Source of the DNA: Larkinella insperata | GTDB taxonomy: Bacteria; Bacteroidota; Bacteroidia; Cytophagales; Spirosomataceae | Assembly: GCF_026248825.1 (NCBI RefSeq) | Contig: NZ_CP110973.1 | Coordinates: 1,364,001-1,428,000 of the forward strand | Direction: 5' to 3' | DNA length: 64,000 nt | In this document: piece after piece, positions 1 through 8,948 of the stretch | Layout of the letters: every line of letters starts with the position of its first letter | How positions within the stretch are numbered: position 1 is the stretch's first letter | Program-made: the position numbers and the translations under genes | The notes under the pieces: generated by a model | Databases searched by the model: none | What the model was told of the DNA's origin: nothing | The model's input: only the letters and a program-made list of their open reading frames with translations

Positions 1-1
1 G

Positions 2-73
2 CAGCAATTGGCGCTTTTTTCCTGGGAAAAAACCGTCCGCGAAACCCTTGATCTGTACCAGAGTTTGCAATAA
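2..73 (+). CDS. Glycosyltransferase, C-terminal end only (partial)
   Basis: Only the last 23 codons are in the window, ending at a TAA at 71-73. The visible tail (FSWEKTVRETLDLYQSL) has the F-S-W-x-x-x-x-x-x-x-L-x-x-Y pattern usual at the C-terminus of GT4 (glycosyl transferases group 1) enzymes, and the next genes are also glycosyltransferases. This is an inference from a short tail; the donor and acceptor cannot be guessed. Confidence 0.6.
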   Translation, partial: QQLALFSWEKTVRETLDLYQSLQ

Positions 74-132
74 CCATTTTACCGCTTAGAAAGAGTCTCC
101 GGAATCTGCTCAATAGCCGAGCCGCAATTTCC

Positions 133-140
133 TATCTTTG
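133..140 (+). promoter_or_regulatory. Candidate -7 box TATCTTTG before the GT2 gene
   Basis: The site matches the Bacteroidota -7 consensus TAnnTTTG exactly and lies 56 bp before the ATG at 197. No good -33 TTG was seen at the usual spacing. It could let the GT2-to-GT4 genes be transcribed apart from the upstream glycosyltransferase. Confidence 0.45.
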
Positions 141-196
141 CAGCCTATTATCACCCAAAAGAATCGTTTCCCGCTCAAGGGCCTTCGTATTTACTT

Positions 197-934
197 ATGC
201 CGCCACTGGTTTCCATTATCACCGTCTGTTACAACAGCCAGCAACACATTGAACAAACCATTCAATCGGTGGTGAACCAGACTTATGCGTCAATCGAGTA
301 CATTCTGGTGGACGGCAAGTCGACCGATCAAACCGTCGCGATCATTGAGCGGTACGCCCGGCAGTTTCCGGACCGTATCCGGTACATTTCCGAACCCGAT
401 ACCGGTATCTACAACGCCATGAACAAAGGCATCCGGCTGGCAACCGGGGAGCTGATTGGTATCATCAACAGCGACGACTGGTACGAAACCGACGCAGTAG
501 AACGGGTCGTGAAGGCTTATCAGGCGCATGGGCAGGCCGTTTACCACGGTATTCAGCGAACGTTTCTGGACGAGCAGGAAGCTTTCCTGATTCAGACGCA
601 CGCCAGCCAGCTCCCGAAAGGCAACATTGAACATCCGACCTGCTTCGTTCCGGCTTCACTCTACCAAACCCACGGCTTGTTCAGTGAGCAATACCGGTAC
701 GTAAGCGATTACGAGCTGATGTTACGCTTAATGAAGAACCAGACACGGTTTATACCACTGAATGCCATTATCAGTAACTTCCGTCAGGGGGGGGCTTCCC
801 ACAAGGCCGAAGCCGTCTGGGAAAATCTGCACCTCTGGCACGAAAAAGGTATACTGACGCGGCCACAATACCTAACCTGGCTGTATAAAGACAAACTGAA
901 AGTGTATACCAAACGGCTGACGGGCCGCGCGTAA
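197..934 (+). CDS. Family 2 glycosyltransferase
   Basis: A 245-residue GT-A fold enzyme expected to move a sugar from a nucleotide donor to a lipid-linked or polysaccharide acceptor at the inner membrane face. The N-terminus (VSIITVCYNS, residues 5-14) is the nucleotide-binding strand typical of GT2, followed by QSVVNQTY and the ILVDGKSTD segment; NSDDW near residue 95 supplies the DxD-like metal site. No membrane segments are visible. It belongs to the WcaA-like group common in exopolysaccharide clusters. Its TAA overlaps the next ATG by one base (TAATG), which suggests translational coupling with the polymerase gene. Sugar specificity is unknown. Confidence 0.9.
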   Translation: MPPLVSIITVCYNSQQHIEQTIQSVVNQTYASIEYILVDGKSTDQTVAIIERYARQFPDRIRYISEPDTGIYNAMNKGIRLATGELIGIINSDDWYETDAVERVVKAYQAHGQAVYHGIQRTFLDEQEAFLIQTHASQLPKGNIEHPTCFVPASLYQTHGLFSEQYRYVSDYELMLRLMKNQTRFIPLNAIISNFRQGGASHKAEAVWENLHLWHEKGILTRPQYLTWLYKDKLKVYTKRLTGRA

Positions 935-2229
935 TGAGGATAAGCACCTTGCTCTATATCGCTCTGCTGATTGGTTTGTTCGGAACCGTAACCAACCTGA
1001 TCTTCATCAGCCCCTTACCGTCGCTGCTGGCCCTGGCCGTACTGCCTTACCTGTTTCTCCGCCAATCGGTTTTCGTGATTCCGCGGTTTATTTATTACCT
1101 CTACATCTATTTTCTGTTTTCGCTGGCGGGAATCCTGATTTACTTTCCGGCCTCTCTGGCCAATTTCGGTTTTTACCGGTACGACGGTAACTTCATTATT
1201 TCGTACCTACCCCTGCTGCTGATTTCTTTTTTTTCGTACAATATTCCCGTCGACCGGCTTTTTAAGCGGTTCCTGATCTTCGCTACGGCCGTCAACGCGG
1301 TGGCGTTTATGCTGAATCTGGTTCTGACCCGGTTTGCGGCCATTACCGACTGGGGCAATCCCGAAACTTATTTTCACGGCTTTTTCAAAAGTACCAACGG
1401 GGCGGGCGGTTTCATCAGCATTGTGCTGTCGCTCAACATTGTACTATTTTTGCAGGAACGAAAGCGGAAGTGGCTGCTCCTGATTCTGGTCAATTTTGTT
1501 TTTCTGATTGCTACCACTTCGCGCGGGTCCATGCTGGGACTGATGGCCGGTTTCGCGTTTTATTTCTTTGACCGCACCAATCGCCAGTACCTGATCCGGC
1601 TTGCGCTGTTTGCGATTGTGGCCGTTCAGTGCGCGGTTTTAACGTATACCTATCCGCTTTACGATCTCTACGTCCGCGATGCCGATCTGAGCGAAGGTGG
1701 GGCCAGCACGTACATCTCCCCGCTTTTTGGCGAGGTCAGTACCAAATCGGCCAACGTCGCCATCCGGGCCCTTGAGACCTGGCCCCGCGCGGTCGATTGT
1801 TTTCTGCACTCTCCCCTGATCGGAACGGGTTTTGGCTCGGTGAACGATACGCCCCTGCGATACAAAGGCATTCCTTACGTGCTGAGCCTCAACGACCAGC
1901 CAAAGAAACTTTTTAACGATGCCCACGCCCACCACTCCTACCTGCACATTCTGGGCGAGCAGGGGCTGATCGGCCTCGGAATTTTTCTCCTGTTCTGGTA
2001 CGCGCTGTATCAGTACCTGCGCAAGGGGCCCGAAAGCATCGTGCAAAAGTTTTTACTGGTTTCGTATTTCAACCTGTCCGTCATGAGTTTCACCGAACAC
2101 CGGATTACGTCACCTTCCAACGCCCTGCCACTGGTCATTGCCTTGTGTTTATACATGCTGAAGCGAAATTACGACGCCAGAAAGAAGAACTCCGTGGTTC
2201 ATGTCGGGAGTGTGGAAAGCAATCTCTAA
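934..2229 (+). CDS. O-antigen ligase/polymerase-like membrane protein (Wzy type)
   Basis: A 431-residue protein with about ten or more hydrophobic segments and a large loop in the second half (about residues 240-330), the plan of Wzy polymerases and WaaL ligases. The stretch HAHHSYLHILGEQGLIGLGIFLL near residues 330-352 matches the conserved H-x(3)-L-x(4)-E-x-G-x-x-G signature of the O-antigen ligase domain. It probably polymerises or transfers repeat units on undecaprenyl carriers at the periplasmic face. The start codon overlaps the stop of the GT2 gene. Polymerase and ligase cannot be told apart by sequence alone; the cluster context favours polymerase. Confidence 0.85.
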   Translation: MRISTLLYIALLIGLFGTVTNLIFISPLPSLLALAVLPYLFLRQSVFVIPRFIYYLYIYFLFSLAGILIYFPASLANFGFYRYDGNFIISYLPLLLISFFSYNIPVDRLFKRFLIFATAVNAVAFMLNLVLTRFAAITDWGNPETYFHGFFKSTNGAGGFISIVLSLNIVLFLQERKRKWLLLILVNFVFLIATTSRGSMLGLMAGFAFYFFDRTNRQYLIRLALFAIVAVQCAVLTYTYPLYDLYVRDADLSEGGASTYISPLFGEVSTKSANVAIRALETWPRAVDCFLHSPLIGTGFGSVNDTPLRYKGIPYVLSLNDQPKKLFNDAHAHHSYLHILGEQGLIGLGIFLLFWYALYQYLRKGPESIVQKFLLVSYFNLSVMSFTEHRITSPSNALPLVIALCLYMLKRNYDARKKNSVVHVGSVESNL

Positions 2230-2256
2230 TTTTACGCCGTTCAATTACAAGCCTCT

Positions 2257-3324
2257 ATGAATCATAAATCTGTTGTCGTTAACGCCCGATTTCTGACGCA
2301 ACCCGTAACGGGTACGCAGCGCGTAGGCATCGAACTCGGGATGCGGCTCAAGAATCTGGTACCGGATATTACGTTTTTGACCCCTCATAATATTCTGCAG
2401 AAAGACATTGCGACCGACTTAGGCGCAACGGTTTATGGCCGCACCAAAGGTTACATCTGGGAGCAGATCGAAATGCCGATGTATCTGCAAAGCCAGGATA
2501 GCCCGTTGCTGGTCAATCTCTGCAACACCGCCCCCATCGTTTACGACAACAAAATCGTGACGGTGCTGGACTTGTCCTTCCACCGGCATCCGGAGTGGTT
2601 TTCGAAAAAATTCTCGCTGTTGTACAACTTCACCGTTCCGCGCATTGTCCGGTCGGCTCATAAGGTGCTAACAATCAGCGAATATTCGCTCAACGACCTG
2701 CACCGGTTTTATGACGTTCCCCGGTCTTCGCTGGATATCATTTACCCGAGTATCTCGGATATATTTCTGTATCCGCCCGCAAAAGGCGAGAATCCGTACG
2801 GAAAATACATCCTGGCAGTTTCGTCGCTCGATCCGCGCAAAAACTTCAAAGGACTAATTCAGGCGTTTCAACAGGCCAAATTTCCGGATACGAAGCTGGT
2901 GATTGTGGGAGCGGCTCACAAAGTCTTTGCCGATTCTGGGCTTAAGGAACTGATTGAAAACGATCCTTCCATCATTTTCACCGGTTATCTGAGCGACGAG
3001 CAACTGGTTAATCTTTACCAGCACGCCCTGTTTTTCGCCTATCCGTCCTTTTTCGAGGGCTTCGGTATTCCCCCGCTCGAGGCCATGTCGTGCGGCTGCC
3101 CCACGCTGGTGTCCGACACCACGAGCCTGCCTGAAGTTTGCGGGGACGCCAGCGTCTACGTGGACCCTTACGACATTGGCAGCATTCGCGACGGTCTGGT
3201 TAAACTCTACAGCGACGAAGCCCTCCGTAAGACGCTGGTTGAAAAAGGGCGTGGGCGGGTCGAACGGTTTAGCTGGCAGCAGTCGGCCGAAAAACTCGCC
3301 GGTATCATTTCGAAATTAGTTTAG
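2257..3324 (+). CDS. Family 4 glycosyltransferase
   Basis: A 355-residue GT-B enzyme. The C-terminal half carries the GT4 signature: ILAVSSLDPRKNFKGLIQAF around residues 186-205, then FFEGFGIPPLEAMSCGCPTL around 266-285 with the E-x7-E donor-binding motif. The N-terminus has GTQRVG, a glycine-rich acceptor loop common in mannosyltransferase-type members. It lies 27 bp after the polymerase gene on the same strand and is likely co-transcribed. Substrate is not predictable from sequence. Confidence 0.9.
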   Translation: MNHKSVVVNARFLTQPVTGTQRVGIELGMRLKNLVPDITFLTPHNILQKDIATDLGATVYGRTKGYIWEQIEMPMYLQSQDSPLLVNLCNTAPIVYDNKIVTVLDLSFHRHPEWFSKKFSLLYNFTVPRIVRSAHKVLTISEYSLNDLHRFYDVPRSSLDIIYPSISDIFLYPPAKGENPYGKYILAVSSLDPRKNFKGLIQAFQQAKFPDTKLVIVGAAHKVFADSGLKELIENDPSIIFTGYLSDEQLVNLYQHALFFAYPSFFEGFGIPPLEAMSCGCPTLVSDTTSLPEVCGDASVYVDPYDIGSIRDGLVKLYSDEALRKTLVEKGRGRVERFSWQQSAEKLAGIISKLV

Positions 3325-3330
3325 AGCGCC

Positions 3331-3380
3331 CCAGCGATGGAGTAAGAGCGGGAAGAAACGACTTCCTACCCTATCGCTGG
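3331..3380 (+). repeat. Spacer hairpin between two GT4 genes
   Basis: The 82-bp gap holds an inverted repeat: CCAGCGAT at 3331-3338 pairs with ATCGCTGG at 3373-3380, and inside it GGAAG at 3351-3355 pairs with CTTCC at 3362-3366. No T-tract follows, so it does not look like an intrinsic terminator. It fits the series of spacer hairpins described in the findings. Confidence 0.6.
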
Positions 3381-3406
3381 TCACTCCTCACTTCTCTGGT
3401 CAAAAC

Positions 3407-4534
3407 ATGCTTGATAAAAAGATCGCCCTGATCCACGAATGGCTGGTGACCTATGCCGGTTCGGAAAGTGTGGTCGAACAGATTTTGGCGCTGTACCCCC
3501 AAAGCGACCTTTTTACCCTGGTTGACTTTTTGCCCGACTCGCAGCGGCTGCTCATCCAAAATAAAACCGCGACGACGAGTTTTATCCAGAAATTGCCGTG
3601 GGCCAAGAAAAAATACCGCTCCTATCTGCCGCTGATGCCGCTGGCCGTGGAGCAGTTCGACGTCAGTGCCTACGACGTGGTCATATCAAGCAGTCATGCC
3701 GTAGCCAAAGGCGTACTGACCGGACCTGATCAGCTTCACATCTGCTATTGTCACTCGCCCATGCGCTATGCCTGGGATTTGTACCATCAGTATTTAAGCG
3801 AGAGCGGACTTAAAACCGGCTTCGGAGGGGCCATTGCCAAACTGATTCTGCATTATATACGGCTTTGGGATTACCAGTCGGCGCAGCGTGTTGATCATTT
3901 TGTGGCCAACTCTCGTTACATCGCCCGGCGCATCAAAAAAGTCTACGGCCGCGAAGCACACGTCATTCATCCGCCCGTTAACACCCAGCAGTTTGCCCTG
4001 TGCCAGCAAAAGGATAACTATTACCTGACGGCATCGCGCATGGTGCCCTACAAGAAAATCAACCTGATCGTTGAAGCCTTTGCGGCCATGCCCGACAAAC
4101 GGCTGGTGGTCGTTGGCGATGGACCCGACTTTGAGAAGATCAAACGGCTGGCGACCCCGAACATTGAATTGTTGGGTTATCAATCGAACAGCGCGCTGGT
4201 TGCGTATATGCAGAAAGCAAAAGCATTTGTTTTTGCGGCCGAAGAAGACTTCGGGATCATGCCCGTTGAAGCGCAGGCCTGCGGAACGCCGGTGCTGGCA
4301 TACGGTAAAGGTGGGGCGCTGGATTCGGTCGTTGATCAAAAGACGGGATTGTTTTTTGACCGGCAGGAGGTGGCCTCCCTCATCGAATGCGTACAGCGGT
4401 TTGAGCGAACTGCCGACCGATTTGAACCAATTACCATACATCAACACGCTCAGGGCTTTAGCAACGAAAACTTTCGTTTTGCCTTTGAACAATATGTCAC
4501 CGGTAAGATAAGAGAAGGCTTTACAAGAAGCTAG
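3407..4534 (+). CDS. Family 4 glycosyltransferase
   Basis: A 375-residue GT-B enzyme. The N-terminal domain starts KIALIHEWLVTYAGSE and the donor domain carries VGDGPDFEKIKRLA, then AAEEDFGIMPVEAQACGTPVLAYGKGGALDSV with the E-x7-E motif near residues 284-292. The N-terminal HEW(L)-x-x-x-x-G(S)E pattern is common in WbaZ/mannosyltransferase-like members. The last known gene of this run; 264 bp without a gene follow. Sugar specificity is unknown. Confidence 0.9.
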   Translation: MLDKKIALIHEWLVTYAGSESVVEQILALYPQSDLFTLVDFLPDSQRLLIQNKTATTSFIQKLPWAKKKYRSYLPLMPLAVEQFDVSAYDVVISSSHAVAKGVLTGPDQLHICYCHSPMRYAWDLYHQYLSESGLKTGFGGAIAKLILHYIRLWDYQSAQRVDHFVANSRYIARRIKKVYGREAHVIHPPVNTQQFALCQQKDNYYLTASRMVPYKKINLIVEAFAAMPDKRLVVVGDGPDFEKIKRLATPNIELLGYQSNSALVAYMQKAKAFVFAAEEDFGIMPVEAQACGTPVLAYGKGGALDSVVDQKTGLFFDRQEVASLIECVQRFERTADRFEPITIHQHAQGFSNENFRFAFEQYVTGKIREGFTRS

Positions 4535-4798
4535 ACTCTTTAACTATCTGATTATTAAATAGAACTATCACAGGAATTAAGTTATTAATTTTCCCTTAGG
4601 ATAAAAAATGACTTATTTTTCAATAATTTTCTACGGAAAATCGTACAAATAGGGTGAACTTAGAGTTAATGGACCGGGTTTGCCCCAGCCAGTGATCTCT
4701 TTATAATAAGTGTCTTTCATTTGTTACGGAATCCAGGGGGAGCGGTTTGGCAGACGAATAAGTCTGTCTTTGTATAAGCCGTTCCAAACGAATTACTT
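4535..4798. promoter_or_regulatory. Intergenic region before the WcaJ-like gene with weak promoter signals
   Basis: 264 bp, AT-richer than the neighbours, with no convincing gene. A weak promoter can be read at TTTG 4746-4749 and TGTCTTTG 4765-4772 (one mismatch to TAnnTTTG, spacing only 15), about 27 bp before the ATG at 4799. A short palindrome (ATTTTC 4626-4631 with GAAAAT 4636-4641) lies upstream. The gap suggests that the transferase and wzi genes form a separate transcript. Confidence 0.3.
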
Positions 4799-6181
4799 AT
4801 GAAACACCGATTTTCTTTTCTACTGCGACCATTCAGCGCAACGATGGATATTATTTTCCTCGATATCTGCTTTGCGCTGGCCTACCGGCTGAAATTTGGT
4901 ACAACGGAATCCCTCTTTGAAGTACCTTACGTAACGCTCTTTTGGTTTATAAACGCAGCCTGGTTACTGATTTTATTACTCAACAAGCCTTATAATTTTT
5001 CCCGTCTGACCTTTACGATCCAGAACCTGCTGGTGGATCTGGCAAAATTAATTGGACTGCATATTGCGCTGGTTTCGGTTTTCTGGGTATTCACGAAAGG
5101 CGGCTACTCCTATTCCCGAGAGCAGCTTTTGCTCACCTATGTTCTGTTTCTCTGTGCCGGTTCGCTCTGGCGTTCGGTTGTCCTGATTCTGCTAAAAGTA
5201 TACCGGGCCATGGGTTACAATACCCGACGATTTGTCGTGGTGGGGTATGGGCCGCTCTCCCGGAGTATTCAGACGTTCTATCAGATGTACCCGGAGATCG
5301 GCTTCAAGTTCTACGGTTACTTTGATAAAATGACCCCCGACAACGCTTCCTCGCTGCGGGGCGATTATAGTTACTTGAAGGATTACATCGTTCGCAACGA
5401 AATTGACTGCGTGTACTGCTGTTTGCCTTACATTGATACCGAACAGCTGCGCGACATCATGAACTTTTCGGAAGAAGCGAAGTATCAGGTCAAACTGATC
5501 GTCGATTTTAAAGGCTTCCTGACAAAAGGGGTTACGGTTGAATACCACGATGTTCAGCCGGTAATCAGCATGTCTACGCACTATCTAGATGACTTGCGGG
5601 TCAATCTGTTCAAGCGGACCTTTGACGTATTTTTCTCGGCGGGTGTTCTTTCGCTGGGTGCGCCGTTGTTCATGGTTATCGCCGTAATCACCAAACTCAG
5701 CTCGAAAGGGCCGGTATTTTATTCCCAGGAGCGAATCGGCAAATGGGGAAAACCGTTCCGCATTTACAAATTTCGCAGCATGTATCCCGATGCCGAACAA
5801 GGCGGCCCGGCCCTTTCAGCAGGCAATAAAGATCATCGGATTACCCCCTGGGGCCAGTTCATGCGTAAAACCCGGCTTGACGAAATTCCCCAGTTCTACA
5901 ATGTTCTGCGGGGTGATATGTCGGTGGTCGGCCCGCGCCCGGAACGGCAGTATTTTATCAACCAGATCATCGAAAAATCGCCTGAATACAAGTATTTATT
6001 AATGGTTAAACCCGGAATTACTTCCGTTGGGCAGATCAAATTTGGCTACGCCGAGAACGTGGAGGAGATGGTTCAGCGCCTGTGGTACGATCTTGAATAC
6101 CTACAGAACGTTTCTTTTTCTACCGACGTCTGGCTAATCTTCCAAACCGTTCGGGTAATGATGCAGGGCCGGGGGAAATAA
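4799..6181 (+). CDS. Undecaprenyl-phosphate sugar-phosphate transferase (WcaJ/exopolysaccharide glycosylphosphotransferase family)
   Basis: A 460-residue polyisoprenyl-phosphate hexose-1-phosphate transferase, the enzyme that loads the first sugar phosphate onto undecaprenyl phosphate. The N-terminal part has four hydrophobic segments (within about residues 12-135), then a Rossmann-like CoA-binding-type domain (RRFVVVGYGPLS), a membrane hairpin after KRTFDVFFSAG, and the catalytic bacterial sugar transferase domain with SQERIGKWGKPFRIYKFRSM, TRLDEIPQFYNVLRGDMS and VVGPRPE. Length is usual for the family. The wzi-like gene begins 20 bp downstream. Which sugar is transferred is not clear; glucose or galactose are common in the family. 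Confidence 0.93.
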   Translation: MKHRFSFLLRPFSATMDIIFLDICFALAYRLKFGTTESLFEVPYVTLFWFINAAWLLILLLNKPYNFSRLTFTIQNLLVDLAKLIGLHIALVSVFWVFTKGGYSYSREQLLLTYVLFLCAGSLWRSVVLILLKVYRAMGYNTRRFVVVGYGPLSRSIQTFYQMYPEIGFKFYGYFDKMTPDNASSLRGDYSYLKDYIVRNEIDCVYCCLPYIDTEQLRDIMNFSEEAKYQVKLIVDFKGFLTKGVTVEYHDVQPVISMSTHYLDDLRVNLFKRTFDVFFSAGVLSLGAPLFMVIAVITKLSSKGPVFYSQERIGKWGKPFRIYKFRSMYPDAEQGGPALSAGNKDHRITPWGQFMRKTRLDEIPQFYNVLRGDMSVVGPRPERQYFINQIIEKSPEYKYLLMVKPGITSVGQIKFGYAENVEEMVQRLWYDLEYLQNVSFSTDVWLIFQTVRVMMQGRGK

Positions 6182-6201
6182 ACTTGTATAAGGTATTGAA
6201 T

Positions 6202-7689
6202 ATGAATATAAAAGCCGGATTAGTATATTTTTTAGTCTGCTGTTTTTGTAATCCGGTTGTTGCTCAGCGAGCTTATTTTCCTAAAACAACTCGGTATGAT
6301 TTCCAGGTAGGCGCCTACCTTTCATCGGGCGAACGCACTCCCTTCTGGCTGAGAGCTAATCAGTTCGGCATCGTCCCGACCACGACGCCCGCCGGAACGC
6401 TCCGGCTCGGCGTTTCTTCGGATTACGGCAAACCCGTATTAGACAGTGGTAACATTCGTCAGAAGAAGTTTGACTGGGGATACGGGGTTGAAGTTGTGGG
6501 GAATGCGGCTACAAATTCCAAGTTGCTGCTTCCGGAAGCCTACGTAAAGGCCCGCTTTGGACGGATCGAGCTGTTCGCCGGGCGTCGTCGGAACGTTTAC
6601 GGTTTGGTCGATACGACGCTGACCTCGGGTTCCTACATCTGGTCGGGCAATACGCTGCCCATTCCTGTGATTCAGATCGGTACGCAGGGCTTTGTTCCGT
6701 TGCCTCTCACGAAAAATTTTGTGTCTTTTCTGGCCTTCTACAATCATGGCTGGTTTGGGAACGATCGGCTGGTGACCGGCACGTATCTGCACCAGAAAGC
6801 ACTATATGCCCGATTGGGCAAACCCACTGGAAAGCTAAAATTGTACGCCGGTATGAACCACCAGGTTCAGTGGGCGGGCTACTCCGAACGGCTTGACAAC
6901 AACATCTCCGCGGACGGCTACCTGCCTTCGAACCTCCGGAGTTACTGGTACATGATAACCGCCTACCAGGGCGCCACCCGGCTCGATCCAACCTTGTCTT
7001 CTTTTGAAGAAAACCGGGTCGGTAATCACTTGGGAACAATTGATTTGGGACTGGAACTCGACCTCGGGTCGACGAATCTTTTGCTCTACCGCCAGAACAT
7101 CTACGACGACGGTTCCCTGTTTTATTTGACCAACATTCGCGACGGTCTGAACGGTCTTCGCTTAAAAAATACCCGCACCGAACGTTCGTTCTTTCGCATC
7201 AATGAGTTCCTGACGGAGTTTCTCTATACCAAGAGCCAGGGCGGTCCCGAATTTGTGCTGGCCGATCCGTCGAAACGGGGCCGGGATAATTACTTCAACC
7301 ACTCCCAGTACATTGATGGCTGGACCTATAAAAACCGCACCATCGGAACACCATTTCTAACACCGGGTGTCGATGTCCGGGCGGGTCTGCCCAACGGAGC
7401 CATTGCCAACAACCGCGTCAGTATGCTGCATTTCGGCTTATCCGGTATGATTGGGAATGTCGCGTGGATGGGTAAACTTTCGTACAGCGACAACATTGGT
7501 ACCTACAATGAGCCGTATTACGACAGTCCGAAGCAGTTGTCATCTATGCTGAGTTTGATGGCCCCAGTCACGCTGGGCGCCTTGGGTGACTTTCAGATCA
7601 GTGCAATTTTTGCTTCAGATTCCGGAAAACTTTTGTACAACTCAACGGGTGGCTACCTCGGGGTGCGTAAGATCATTACATCGCGGTAA
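6202..7689 (+). CDS. Wzi-family capsule assembly outer-membrane protein
   Basis: About 495 residues with an N-terminal signal peptide (MNIKAGLVYFLVCCFCNPVVAQ) and a body of alternating aromatic/glycine strands expected for a beta-barrel. FQVGAYLSSGERTPFWLRANQFGIVP matches the start of the capsule assembly protein Wzi family, which helps hold polysaccharide at the cell surface. The ATG at 6202 is preferred over a TTG at 6184 because the signal peptide begins there. It closes the polysaccharide transcript, just before a strong terminator. Surface role is inferred from family and context. Confidence 0.85.
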   Translation: MNIKAGLVYFLVCCFCNPVVAQRAYFPKTTRYDFQVGAYLSSGERTPFWLRANQFGIVPTTTPAGTLRLGVSSDYGKPVLDSGNIRQKKFDWGYGVEVVGNAATNSKLLLPEAYVKARFGRIELFAGRRRNVYGLVDTTLTSGSYIWSGNTLPIPVIQIGTQGFVPLPLTKNFVSFLAFYNHGWFGNDRLVTGTYLHQKALYARLGKPTGKLKLYAGMNHQVQWAGYSERLDNNISADGYLPSNLRSYWYMITAYQGATRLDPTLSSFEENRVGNHLGTIDLGLELDLGSTNLLLYRQNIYDDGSLFYLTNIRDGLNGLRLKNTRTERSFFRINEFLTEFLYTKSQGGPEFVLADPSKRGRDNYFNHSQYIDGWTYKNRTIGTPFLTPGVDVRAGLPNGAIANNRVSMLHFGLSGMIGNVAWMGKLSYSDNIGTYNEPYYDSPKQLSSMLSLMAPVTLGALGDFQISAIFASDSGKLLYNSTGGYLGVRKIITSR

Positions 7690-7698
7690 TGCCCTCCC

Positions 7699-7748
7699 TT
7701 AAAAACAGAAAAAGGTCCGCCGTATGGCGGACCTTTTTCTGTTTTTAA
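7699..7748. terminator. Bidirectional terminator between wzi-like gene and nuoJ
   Basis: A near-perfect palindrome: an A-rich arm then AGGTCCGCC, loop GTAT, then GGCGGACCT and a T-rich arm. The A/T flanks are symmetrical, so it can stop both the polysaccharide transcript (+) and the nuo transcript (-). Confidence 0.9.
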
Positions 7749-7759
7749 GAACTCTATTT

Positions 7760-8278
7760 TTAATAATGCCGATCGCCAGGTTCGCGTTTCCCGAGCATCA
7801 CCGCCCCAACCATTGCTACCAGCAGCAGTACCGACGCCAACTCAAACGGCAGGAGATAATCCTTGTACAATACGATACCCAAATTTTCAACCAGACCCAC
7901 TTTCTCGCTGTAAGTCGCCGGGTTATAGGTTGCCATTGATGACACCCGGAATACGGCTACCATCACCACCAGCATTACTCCGCCAACGACCACAGCCGCC
8001 AGCTTGGTAATCGTTGTTTTCGACTCTTCGTCTTCCTTTTTCAGGTTCAAAAACATGATGACGAACAGAAACAATACCATAATCGCGCCGGCGTAAACAA
8101 TAATGTTAACAGCGGCCAGAAACTGGGCATTTAAGAGGATATAATGGCCCGACAGGGTAAAGAACGTCAGGATCAGCGCCAGTACGCTGTGGATTGGATT
8201 TCGGGCCGTCACTACGAAGGAGGCACTCAGCAGTGTAATTGCCGTTAAAACGTAAAAAAGTATTTCAGTAGGCTTCAT
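7760..8278 (-). CDS. nuoJ: NADH-quinone oxidoreductase subunit J
   Basis: A 172-residue membrane subunit of respiratory complex I with five predicted membrane helices. The motif NPIHSVLALILTFFTLSGHYILLNAQFLAAVNIIVYAGAIMVLFLFVIMFLNL holds the NuoJ signature, including the pi-bulge helix YAGAIMVLFLFV. It is the last gene of the nuo transcript here. NuoK, L, M and N would normally follow but a terminator comes first. It is separated from nuoI by an 87-bp spacer with a hairpin. Confidence 0.95.
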   Translation of the reverse strand: MKPTEILFYVLTAITLLSASFVVTARNPIHSVLALILTFFTLSGHYILLNAQFLAAVNIIVYAGAIMVLFLFVIMFLNLKKEDEESKTTITKLAAVVVGGVMLVVMVAVFRVSSMATYNPATYSEKVGLVENLGIVLYKDYLLPFELASVLLLVAMVGAVMLGKREPGDRHY

Positions 8279-8289
8279 TTTTTAAGTAT

Positions 8290-8360
8290 CGTTTAAGGTT
8301 TGAGGTTTAACGTTTAAGGCTTATCTCAAACGGTAAACCCCAAACCTCAAACCTCAAACG
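8290..8360. repeat. Spacer hairpin between nuoI and nuoJ
   Basis: The arm 8290-8308 is the reverse complement of 8342-8360 with one mismatch over 19 bp. Both arms are built from short direct units of the type GTTTGAG/GTTTAAG. There is no T-tract, so nuoJ is probably still read through. Confidence 0.8.
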
Positions 8361-8365
8361 ACAAT

Positions 8366-8929
8366 CTACGTGGCTGATCGGGAAAAAGACGGTTCGGTAG
8401 GAGTTGCCTGCACATCCGGATTGGTACGGACATACCGGTCGTCCAGCTTCTCGACCAGTTGGTCTTTTCCGTAAATCACCTGATCGCGCTCGGTGAAGAT
8501 GGGAACCATCCGGTCGTGCCGCAGATAGACGGCCTGTTTGGGGCAGGCTTCTTCGCACAAACCACAGAAAATACAACGCAGCATGTTGATTTCGTAAACC
8601 GCTGCGTACTTCTCTTCCCGGTACAGCTCTTCTTCGCCTTTTTTACGTTCGGCTGCCACCATCGAAATGGCTTCGGCCGGGCAGGCTACGGCGCAGAGTC
8701 CGCAGGCGGTACACCGTTCGCGTCCTTCTTCGTCGCGTTTAAGCACGTGATGCCCCCGAAATACCGGTCCCAGGTACCGTTTCACTTCGGGATACGCAAC
8801 CGTCACTTTCTTGCCAAAAAAGTGCTTTATGGTAATGGCCAGCCCTTGAGCGATAGCCGGGAGATACATCTTCTCCGCTAGCGTCATCTCCTTGTTGCTG
8901 ACTTGTTTAGATCGATTCGTTAATTGCAT
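8366..8929 (-). CDS. nuoI: NADH-quinone oxidoreductase subunit I
   Basis: A 187-residue 8Fe ferredoxin-like subunit that passes electrons through clusters N6a and N6b towards quinone. Two cluster motifs are present: CTACGLCAVACP and CIFCGLCEEACP, each C-x2-C-x2-C-x3-CP. The N-terminus (AIAQGLAITIKHFFGKKVTVAYPEVK) contains the amphipathic helix that rests on the membrane. It lies 19 bp after nuoH. The C-terminal tail past the second cluster is charged and variable. Confidence 0.96.
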   Translation of the reverse strand: MQLTNRSKQVSNKEMTLAEKMYLPAIAQGLAITIKHFFGKKVTVAYPEVKRYLGPVFRGHHVLKRDEEGRERCTACGLCAVACPAEAISMVAAERKKGEEELYREEKYAAVYEINMLRCIFCGLCEEACPKQAVYLRHDRMVPIFTERDQVIYGKDQLVEKLDDRYVRTNPDVQATPTEPSFSRSAT

Positions 8930-8948
8930 AGTGAGTAGGGAACGTTAA

